Of a stretch of DNA of 7,565 nt, positions 1 through 4,995 are shown one piece after another (position 1 is the first letter of the stretch; each line of letters opens with the position of its first letter). This DNA comes from Comamonadaceae bacterium (lineage in GTDB: Bacteria > Pseudomonadota > Gammaproteobacteria > Burkholderiales > Burkholderiaceae_C). Both the position numbers and the translations under genes were made by a program. The notes below the pieces were generated by a model that was not told the DNA's origin, made no database searches, and saw only the letters and a program-made list of their open reading frames with translations. The stretch spans positions 1 to 7,565 of the forward strand of contig CANGOY010000083.1 in the NCBI GenBank assembly GCA_947455585.1, written 5' to 3'.

Positions 1-58
1 CATCAAGCGCGCACGCTTCTTGGCCTTGGTGCCATACAGCGACCAGCACAAGATCTAA
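1..58 (+). CDS. rpsR: 30S ribosomal protein S18, C-terminal end (partial)
   Basis: Only the last 18 codons and the TAA stop (56-58) are in the window. Read from position 2 they end in RARFLALVPYSDQHKI, which matches the conserved S18 C-terminus with its basic and hydrophobic IKRARFLAL segment followed by PY. S18 binds 16S rRNA on the platform of the small subunit next to S6. The next gene, rplI, starts 12 bp after the stop, and its Shine-Dalgarno sequence overlaps the stop region. The two genes are therefore almost certainly co-transcribed, as in the common rpsF-(priB)-rpsR-rplI operon. The 5' part lies outside the window. Confidence 0.93.
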   Translation, partial: IKRARFLALVPYSDQHKI

Positions 59-69
59 GGAGACCGACC

Positions 70-522
70 ATGCAAATTATTCTGCTCGACAAGGTCGTGA
101 ACCTCGGCAACCTCGGCGAAATCGTCCGTGTGAAAGATGGTTACGCCCGTAACTTTTTGATCCCATCAGGCCGCGCACGTCGCGCCACTGAGACAGCGAT
201 CAAAGAATTCGAAGTGCGCCGCGCTGAACTCGAAAAAGCTGCTGCTGAGAAATTGGCTGCTGCACAAGCTCAAGGCGAGAAATTGGCTGGCAAAGCCGTC
301 AAGATCGGCCAAAAGGCTGGTGTGGATGGCCGCTTGTTTGGCTCTGTGACCAACCATGACATCGCTGAAGCGTTGACAAAAGAAGGTTTCGCAGTGGCTA
401 AAGCCCAAATCCGCATGCCTCACGGCCCTATCAAGGTTGTGAGCGACAGCACCGTGGGTGTGGCGTTGCACACCGACGTGATCGTTGAGATCACTGTCTC
501 TGTGTACGGCGAAGCTGCTTAA
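70..522 (+). CDS. rplI: 50S ribosomal protein L9
   Basis: This 150-residue protein has the usual L9 length. L9 is a two-domain protein of the large subunit that binds 23S rRNA near the L1 stalk and affects reading-frame fidelity. The N-terminal rRNA-binding domain (about residues 1-40) shows the family signature: NLGNLGEIVRVKDGYARN at 11-28, then FLIPSGRA at 29-36. A long Ala/Lys/Glu-rich connecting helix follows (about 41-75), then the C-terminal domain (about 76-149) with GRLFGSVT. The ATG at 70 is preceded by AAGGAGA at 57-63, a good ribosome binding site at normal spacing. The gene is last in the ribosomal operon, and a strong terminator begins 18 bp after the stop. Nothing is truncated or unusual. 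Confidence 0.98.
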   Translation: MQIILLDKVVNLGNLGEIVRVKDGYARNFLIPSGRARRATETAIKEFEVRRAELEKAAAEKLAAAQAQGEKLAGKAVKIGQKAGVDGRLFGSVTNHDIAEALTKEGFAVAKAQIRMPHGPIKVVSDSTVGVALHTDVIVEITVSVYGEAA

Positions 523-540
523 GCTTTTCTGCATCACATG

Positions 541-570
541 AAGCCGCTCTTCGGAGCGGCTTTTTTATTT
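541..570 (+). terminator. Intrinsic terminator after rplI
   Basis: The arms GCCGCTC (543-549) and GAGCGGC (554-560) pair perfectly around a TTCG loop, the very stable C(UUCG)G tetraloop. Two further A-T pairs extend the stem (541-542 with 561-562). Six T residues follow (561-566), then ATTT. This is a textbook Rho-independent terminator closing the rpsR-rplI transcript, so dnaB probably has its own promoter in the gap that follows. Confidence 0.95.
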
Positions 571-601
571 GTTCTTTGCATTTCCCCAGCTAACCCACCT
601 C

Positions 602-622
602 TTATCCACAGAGTTATCCCAA
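602..622 (+). promoter_or_regulatory. DnaA box (consensus) plus degenerate second box upstream of dnaB
   Basis: TTATCCACA at 602-610 matches the DnaA box consensus exactly. A second copy in the same orientation, TTATCCCAA at 614-622, starts 12 bp later and differs at two positions. The pair lies in the only gap between the rplI terminator and dnaB, where the dnaB promoter should be, and about 60 bp before the dnaB ATG. What is seen is the motif; DnaA control of dnaB transcription is inference. I could not find a convincing -35/-10 pair. A weak candidate (TTGCAT 576-581 and TCTTAT 600-605, 18-bp spacer) would overlap the first box. Confidence 0.55.
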
Positions 623-668
623 GCTTTGAACGCCTCTGGGCTTAGGATGTGTGTTTTACAGGATCACC

Positions 669-2081
669 ATGTCAGCCGCCTCTAACAGCTTTGATGAGAG
701 CTTCTCTCACGACCAGCAAATTGCACAACTGCGCATTCCGCCGCACTCTATCGAGGCCGAGTCCAGCGTTTTGGGCGGCTTGTTGCTGGACAACGGCGCT
801 TGGGACCGGGTTGGCGACTTGTTGGTAGATGGTGACTTCTATCGCTACGAGCACAAGCAGGTGTATGCCGCCATTGGCGCCTTGGTGAACACCAGCCGTC
901 CGGCTGACGTGATCACGGTGTATGAACACTTGCAAGCCTTGGGCAAGGCCGAAGAAATTGGTGGCTTGGGCTACCTCAATGCTTTGGCACAGTATGTGCC
1001 GAGTGCCAGCAACATTCGCCGCTACGCCGAAATCGTTCGCGAGCGATCCATCTTGCGCAAGCTGGTGACCGCCAGCGACGAAATTGCCACCAACGCCTTC
1101 AACACGCAGGGCAGGGCGGTGGCTCAAATCTTGGACGAAGCTGAGCAAAAAATCTTCAATATCGGTGAAGAAGGCTCGCGCATGAAGCAGGGCTTTCAAG
1201 CCATGCCGCAGTTGGTGGTCGACTTGCTGGACCGCGTGCAAGAGATGGCGGACAACCAAAACGACATCACAGGCGTGCCCACAGGCTTCATTGACTTTGA
1301 CCGCATGACTTCGGGCTTGCAGCCTGGCGATTTGATCGTCTTGGCCGCGCGTCCGTCTATGGGTAAAACAGCGTTGGCTATCAACATTGCCGAGCATGTT
1401 GCGTTGAACGAAGGCTTGCCAGTTGCCGTTTTCTCAATGGAAATGGGCGCGTCTCAGTTGGCAGTTCGTATCGTGGGTTCGATTGGTCGCGTGGACCAAG
1501 GCCATTTGCGCACGGGTAAGTTGAGCGATGACGAATGGCCACGTTTGACCGAAGCCATTGAGAAGCTGCGCAATGTGTCATTACACATCGACGAAACACC
1601 GGGCCTCACGCCTAGTGAGCTGCGTGCCAACGCCCGTCGTTTGTCGCGTCAATGCGGCAAGCTCGGCCTCATCGTGGTCGACTATTTGCAGCTCATGAGT
1701 GGCTCAAGCAGCAGCGGTGGCGACAACCGTGCGACGGAGATTGGTGAAATTTCGCGAGGCTTGAAGATGCTGGCCAAAGAGCTGCAATGCCCTGTGATTG
1801 CTTTGTCTCAGCTCAACCGAAGCGTAGAACAACGCACCGACAAGCGCCCCATGATGAGTGACTTACGTGAGTCTGGTGCCATTGAGCAAGATGCTGACGT
1901 CATCATGTTCATCTACCGCGACGACTATTACAACAAAGAGTCCAAAGAGCCGGGGGTGGCCGAAGTCATCATTGGCAAACAGCGTAACGGCCCCACAGGC
2001 ACCGTCAAGCTTGCCTTCTTGAAGCCACTCACCAAGTTCGAAAGCTTGGCCAGCGGCTACAGCAGTGGTGGCGATTATTAA
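669..2081 (+). CDS. dnaB: Replicative DNA helicase DnaB
   Basis: DnaB is the hexameric 5'-3' helicase that unwinds DNA at the replication fork and recruits DnaG primase. The protein has 470 residues, close to the E. coli length. The N-terminal domain (about 21-125) begins at LRIPPHSIEAESSVLGGLLL. A linker follows, then the RecA-like ATPase domain from about 195. Visible motifs are Walker A ARPSMGKTA (227-235, K233/T234), the likely catalytic glutamate in FSMEM (E258), Walker B LIVVDYLQLM (334-343, D338), DLRESGAIEQDAD (398-410) and the arginine-finger region KQRNGPTG (437-444). I chose the ATG at 669, preceded by AGG at 660-662. An in-frame GTG at 651 would add six residues that look unlike the family. 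No intein is present at the ATPase motifs. The gene stands alone between the L9 terminator and the convergent phoH-type gene. Confidence 0.97.
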   Translation: MSAASNSFDESFSHDQQIAQLRIPPHSIEAESSVLGGLLLDNGAWDRVGDLLVDGDFYRYEHKQVYAAIGALVNTSRPADVITVYEHLQALGKAEEIGGLGYLNALAQYVPSASNIRRYAEIVRERSILRKLVTASDEIATNAFNTQGRAVAQILDEAEQKIFNIGEEGSRMKQGFQAMPQLVVDLLDRVQEMADNQNDITGVPTGFIDFDRMTSGLQPGDLIVLAARPSMGKTALAINIAEHVALNEGLPVAVFSMEMGASQLAVRIVGSIGRVDQGHLRTGKLSDDEWPRLTEAIEKLRNVSLHIDETPGLTPSELRANARRLSRQCGKLGLIVVDYLQLMSGSSSSGGDNRATEIGEISRGLKMLAKELQCPVIALSQLNRSVEQRTDKRPMMSDLRESGAIEQDADVIMFIYRDDYYNKESKEPGVAEVIIGKQRNGPTGTVKLAFLKPLTKFESLASGYSSGGDY

Positions 2082-2098
2082 CGCTGCTTAGGCGTTAA
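2078..2098. other. Stem-loop spanning the two convergent stop codons
   Basis: TTAACGC (2078-2084) and GCGTTAA (2092-2098) form a perfect 7-bp inverted repeat with a 7-nt loop. The dnaB stop codon (2079-2081) sits in the left arm and the convergent gene's stop (2095-2097, minus strand) in the right arm. No T-run follows on either strand, so this is not a standard intrinsic terminator. It may act as a weak bidirectional 3'-end element, or it may simply arise from two TAA stops placed face to face. Confidence 0.4.
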
Positions 2099-3738
2099 AG
2101 CACCTCGCTGGCAAAGTCAGCCAGACGCGAGCGCTCACCACGCGCCAAGGTAATGTGGCCGCCATGTGGCCAACCTTTGAAACGGTCCACCGCATACGTC
2201 AGGCCCGATGAACCTTCGGTGAGGTATGGCGTATCAATCTGAGCCAAGTTGCCCATGCACACAATCTTGGTGCCGGGGCCCGCGCGCGTGATAAGCGTTT
2301 TCATTTGCTTAGGCGTCAAGTTCTGCGCTTCATCGATGATGAGGTACTTGTTCAGGAACGTGCGTCCGCGCATGAAGTTCAGGCTCTTGATTTTGATGCG
2401 GCTGCGAATCAAATCATTGGTGGCAGCACGGCCCCAGTCGCCGGCGCTGGTTTCGGTTTTCGCCAGTACTTCCAAGTTGTCGTCCAAAGCCCCCATCCAT
2501 GGGCCCATTTTCTCTTCTTCGGTTCCGGGCAAAAAGCCAATGTCTTCGCCCACGCTCACCGTTGCTCGCGTCATGATTATTTCGGTGTAGCGGCGGTCAT
2601 CCAGTACCTGTGTGAGACCTGCGGCCAAAGCCATGAGTGTCTTGCCCGTGCCCGCTGTGCCAGTGAGGGTGACGAAGTCAATCTCAGGGTCGGTCAGCAA
2701 GTTCATCGCAAAGTTTTGCTCGCGGTTGCGCGTGGTCACGCCCCACACTGCATTTTTGAGGTGCGTGAAGTCTTTGAGTGTCTTTAACACCACGGTATTG
2801 CCGCGAATCTCGGTCACGCGGGCGTACAGGCTAGGCTCTCCGGCTGACTCGTAATACACAAACTGGTTGATGTGTAGATCGGGCACCAATGGGCCGCTCA
2901 GTCGGTAAAAGGTGTGGCTGCCGCTTTGCCAGCTTTCCACCTCTTTGGCGTGCTTGAGCCAGAAGTCTTCAGGCAGAGCCAGTGCGCCTGAATACAGCAG
3001 GTCGCCGTCTTCCAGTGTTTTGTCGTTTTGGTAGTCCTCAGCCGCTAGTCCCAAGGCACGAGCTTTGACGCGCATGTTGATGTCTTTGGACACCAGCACC
3101 ACCTCGCGCGGCGCGTATCTGACGCGCAGGGCTTCGACCACGCCCAAAATTTGGTTGTCGGCTTTGCCTTGTGGCAGGCTAGAGGGCAGGGTAAAGGCCA
3201 ACGCTTCGGTTTGAAAGAACAAGCGGCCGCCTACCTCAATGTGGCCTGTGCCATCCAGCTTGATGCCCGTGGTGATGTCTGCTTTGTGCGATGCCACCAA
3301 GGCGTCGAGCGAACGGCTGGTTTGGCGAGCGTTGCGCGCCACTTCGGTCATGCCTTTTTTGTTGCCGTCCAACTCTTCGAGCACGATCATGGGCAAGAAC
3401 ACATCGTGTTCTTCAAATCGGAACAAGCACATGGGGTCGTGCATCAACACATTGGTGTCGAGCACAAAGAGCTTGGTCGGACCTGTGTGTTTTTTCTTCG
3501 GTGTGGCAGCGCGAGCCGGGGCAGCTTTGCGTCCCCCTTTGTAGGCGGGCAAGGGCTCAGACTTGCGCGGGGCAGGTACGGCCGTTATTGGCGCCTTGGA
3601 TGTCACGGGTTCTTCGATGTCGCGTGGCTCTTGGCGTGGCGTTGGTTTACGTGCGCTGCGCGATTTGGCAGGCGCGGTATCTAAGCCTTCGGTGTTCAAA
3701 AAAGCGGCACGTTTGGCGGGGGCAGGTGGCAGTGGCAT
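2095..3738 (-). CDS. PIN-PhoH family protein (PhoH2/YlaK-like ribonuclease-ATPase)
   Basis: This 547-residue protein joins a PIN nuclease domain to a PhoH ATPase domain, the architecture of PhoH2 and B. subtilis YlaK. Mycobacterial PhoH2 proteins are reported to unwind and cleave RNA. The PIN domain (about 88-235) starts at LFVLDTNVLMHDP, with candidate metal-binding acids D94, E121/E122, D124, D194 and D219 (SKDINMR). A middle segment (about 275-335) leads to the PhoH ATPase, with Walker A GTAGTGKT (360-367), Walker B YLIIDEAQN (465-473), GNLAQID (496-502) and RGERS (533-537). Residues 1-85 are Ala/Pro/Lys/Arg-rich, low in complexity and probably disordered. The ATG at 3738 lacks an obvious ribosome binding site, and the next in-frame ATG lies inside the PIN domain. 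A soluble cytoplasmic RNA-processing role is inferred; there is no signal peptide or membrane segment. Confidence 0.92.
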   Translation of the reverse strand: MPLPPAPAKRAAFLNTEGLDTAPAKSRSARKPTPRQEPRDIEEPVTSKAPITAVPAPRKSEPLPAYKGGRKAAPARAATPKKKHTGPTKLFVLDTNVLMHDPMCLFRFEEHDVFLPMIVLEELDGNKKGMTEVARNARQTSRSLDALVASHKADITTGIKLDGTGHIEVGGRLFFQTEALAFTLPSSLPQGKADNQILGVVEALRVRYAPREVVLVSKDINMRVKARALGLAAEDYQNDKTLEDGDLLYSGALALPEDFWLKHAKEVESWQSGSHTFYRLSGPLVPDLHINQFVYYESAGEPSLYARVTEIRGNTVVLKTLKDFTHLKNAVWGVTTRNREQNFAMNLLTDPEIDFVTLTGTAGTGKTLMALAAGLTQVLDDRRYTEIIMTRATVSVGEDIGFLPGTEEEKMGPWMGALDDNLEVLAKTETSAGDWGRAATNDLIRSRIKIKSLNFMRGRTFLNKYLIIDEAQNLTPKQMKTLITRAGPGTKIVCMGNLAQIDTPYLTEGSSGLTYAVDRFKGWPHGGHITLARGERSRLADFASEVL

Positions 3739-3789
3739 AGATGAAACTTAAAGAGTGGAAACGCAAAGAAAAAACTGAAATTCAGGCTC

Positions 3790-3828
3790 AAAAAGCGAAA
3801 AAGCCGCCTGGAGGCCAAGGCGGCTTTT
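3790..3828 (-). terminator. Intrinsic terminator of bcp (also symmetric on the plus strand)
   Basis: AAAAGCCGCC (3799-3808) pairs perfectly with GGCGGCTTTT (3819-3828) around a 10-nt loop. On the minus strand the GC-rich stem is followed by TTTTT (3802-3798), CGC and TTTTT again (3794-3790), which gives a good U-tract. It lies about 75 bp beyond the bcp stop and about 60 bp before the phoH-type start. It should therefore end bcp transcription and leave the phoH-type gene needing its own promoter. The plus-strand direction also has TTTT after the stem, but no plus-strand gene feeds into it. Confidence 0.82.
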
Positions 3829-3855
3829 CGTTGGAAACGTGTTCGCTTCTGTCAA

Positions 3856-3889
3856 TGTCATAGAGCCACTATAACCGAGCTCTGTGACA
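3856..3889. repeat. Interrupted palindrome between bcp and phoH-type gene
   Basis: TGTCATAGAGC (3856-3866) and GCTCTGTGACA (3879-3889) are 11-bp arms complementary at 10 of 11 positions, with a 12-bp centre. The one odd pair would be a U-G wobble in plus-strand RNA and an A-C mismatch in minus-strand RNA. The centre contains TATAAC on the plus strand (3870-3875) and TATAGT on the minus strand (3873-3868), both resembling a -10 element. I found no good matching -35. It may be an operator-like site or a 3' hairpin of the bcp transcript; function is unknown. Confidence 0.45.
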
Positions 3890-3903
3890 CTTTTAGCTTG
3901 GCA

Positions 3904-4395
3904 TTAAGCCGTCGCAGCGGCAGCGGCTTTCTTCAATGCTTTCACTGCTTTGAGGACTTCGTCCACGTGGCCTGGCACTTTGAGGCCGCGCCACTCTTCT
4001 TTTAGCAAGCCATCGGCGCCCACCAAGAAGGTGCTGCGTTCGATGCCTTTGACTTTTTTGCCGTACATGATTTTGTTTTTCACGACGCCAAACATGTGAC
4101 ACATTTTTTCTTCTGTGTCGGCAATCAGCTCAAAGGGTAGTTCGAGTTTGGTTTTGAATTCATCATGCGACTTCATGTTGTCGCGTGACACGCCAAACAC
4201 CATGGCGCCGGCTTTGACGAAGTCTTTGTACTTGTCGCGGAACTGCATGGCCTCTGTGGTGCAACCAGGCGTGTTGTCCTTTGGGTAAAAGTACAAGACC
4301 ATGACTTGGCCGTTGTGTGAGGTATTGCTAACCTTAATGCCGCCTGTTGCATTGGCTTCAAATTCGGGGAGGGGTTTGTTGACAACAATTGCCAT
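3904..4395 (-). CDS. bcp: Thiol peroxidase, Bcp/PrxQ-type peroxiredoxin
   Basis: Peroxiredoxins of this class reduce hydrogen peroxide and organic hydroperoxides in the cytoplasm, using thioredoxin or similar reductants. The 163-residue thioredoxin-fold protein has the peroxidatic cysteine in DNTPGCTTEA (C45), preceded by VLYFYPKD, and a conserved arginine in IERSTFLVG (R120). The resolving cysteine often found five residues after the peroxidatic one (C50 in E. coli Bcp) is absent: that position is M50. The only other cysteine is C99 in KMCHMFGVV. The C-terminus ends in a short Ala-rich tail. I chose the ATG at 4395 because it gives the family-typical MAIVVNKPLPEF start. A TTG at 4404 would add only three residues. 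The ribosome binding site is weak. A terminator lies downstream and a large hairpin lies in the presumed leader. Confidence 0.93.
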   Translation of the reverse strand: MAIVVNKPLPEFEANATGGIKVSNTSHNGQVMVLYFYPKDNTPGCTTEAMQFRDKYKDFVKAGAMVFGVSRDNMKSHDEFKTKLELPFELIADTEEKMCHMFGVVKNKIMYGKKVKGIERSTFLVGADGLLKEEWRGLKVPGHVDEVLKAVKALKKAAAAATA

Positions 4396-4425
4396 AGCGC
4401 TCAATCAGGTGTGACAGTTCAAACG

Positions 4426-4467
4426 GCCGGATGAAGGAGGCGACTGTCGAGACAGCCCCCTTCCGGC
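4426..4467 (-). promoter_or_regulatory. Structured leader hairpin upstream of bcp
   Basis: Read on the minus strand, GCCGGA pairs with TCCGGC (6 bp), AGGGGG with CCTCCT (6 bp including one G-U), and CTGT with ACAG around a CTCG loop. Two 3-nt bulges (TCG and TCA) both lie on the 3' side. The G-U pair becomes an A-C mismatch on the plus strand, so the fold favours minus-strand RNA, the bcp direction. No T-run follows, so it is not an intrinsic terminator. A -10-like TAAAAT on the minus strand (4481-4476) would start transcription near 4469, putting the hairpin at the very 5' end of the bcp mRNA. The -35 is weak. Function is unknown. Confidence 0.45.
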
Positions 4468-4544
4468 AACCCACTATTTTAACTTAGAAACCCAGGCTTC
4501 GGGATGCCCATGCGCAGCAAGGCTGTGCGCAGCGAAGCGTGTTC

Positions 4545-4931
4545 TTAATTCTTACTTACGGATGGTTCGATGAGGAGAGCAGCCGCCACTTTGCGGCCTT
4601 CACCCGCCAAGATGTTGTAGGTGCGGCAGGCAGCTTGGGTGTCCATGGTCTCAAGCCCGACATGGCGTTGCATCAGCCCGACTTGCCATTCGGGCTTGGG
4701 GAAACGCAAACGCTCACCGCTTCCGAAGATGATCAATTCAACGTCCAGTTCAGCAAGCTGGGCAAAGTGTTGTGGGCCTAAATCATCAAAACTTTGGCAA
4801 TGCCAATCGAGACGCACACCTTCGGAGGTGATCAGCACGCTGTGCGATATTTTCTCGCCTTGGATGGCGACCCATCCAGGGCCGTAAGCGGTGACGGACT
4901 GGGTCTCGATGCGATCGGGTTGTAATTTCAT
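4545..4931 (-). CDS. Mth938/Xcc1710-like (DUF498) family protein
   Basis: This small 128-residue protein resembles the Mth938-domain family (Pfam DUF498/DUF598), which shares its fold with the mitochondrial complex I assembly factor NDUFAF3. The biochemical role of the bacterial members is not established. The family-like pattern is ITSEGVRLDWH (34-44), then the hydrophobic strand ELIIFGSGERLRFP (65-78), then LETMDTQAACRTYNILAGEGRKVAAALL (in two parts, 93-106 and 107-120), where a helix and a final strand end the domain. The frame is open back to 5030, but I chose the ATG at 4931. It has AAGG five bases upstream, gives the usual family length, and avoids overlap with the divergent alaA. A perfect TATAAT lies upstream. 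There is no membrane segment or signal peptide. Confidence 0.85.
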   Translation of the reverse strand: MKLQPDRIETQSVTAYGPGWVAIQGEKISHSVLITSEGVRLDWHCQSFDDLGPQHFAQLAELDVELIIFGSGERLRFPKPEWQVGLMQRHVGLETMDTQAACRTYNILAGEGRKVAAALLIEPSVSKN

Positions 4932-4955
4932 AAATGCCTTGAGAACTGTGGTCAA

Positions 4956-4961
4956 ATTATA
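4956..4961 (-). promoter_or_regulatory. Candidate -10 element for the Mth938-like gene
   Basis: The minus strand reads TATAAT exactly, 24 bp upstream of the ATG at 4931 and inside the 64-bp divergent gap. Transcription would begin near 4949, leaving a short leader that contains the AAGG ribosome binding site. No convincing -35 hexamer lies at 16-18 bp spacing and there is no extended TG motif, so the call is tentative. For the divergent alaA direction I see a TTGAGA (4939-4944) but no -10 at proper spacing. Confidence 0.4.
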
Positions 4962-4995
4962 GGTTTCACCCCGTAAAAGAGCCCTCGGAGGGACT

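Noticed and set aside
651..668. In-frame GTG as an earlier dnaB start
   Set aside because: It adds only six residues (MFYRIT) that do not resemble DnaB N-termini. The ATG at 669 has an AGG at suitable spacing and gives the usual 470-residue length.
672..1397. Long antisense open frame within dnaB (241 codons), with similar ones inside the phoH-type gene, alaA and hom
   Set aside because: They lie opposite strongly conserved genes, lack recognisable domains and ribosome binding sites, and are expected from GC-biased third positions.
1300..2081. Possible intein in DnaB, a common insertion site
   Set aside because: Walker A, Walker B and the later motifs run continuously at normal spacing, and the protein has normal length, so there is no insertion.
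4396..4404. TTG start for bcp, three codons upstream
   Set aside because: The ATG at 4395 gives the expected family start, and neither position has a clearly better ribosome binding site.
4435..4440. Plus-strand AGGAGG as a ribosome binding site for a small gene
   Set aside because: No start codon with a meaningful reading frame follows at suitable spacing. The bases are better explained as one arm of the bcp leader hairpin.
4511..4533. Repeated TGCGCAGC and a small dyad after the Mth938-like gene, considered as a terminator
   Set aside because: The stem is short or bulged and no T-run follows on the minus strand, so a terminator cannot be supported.
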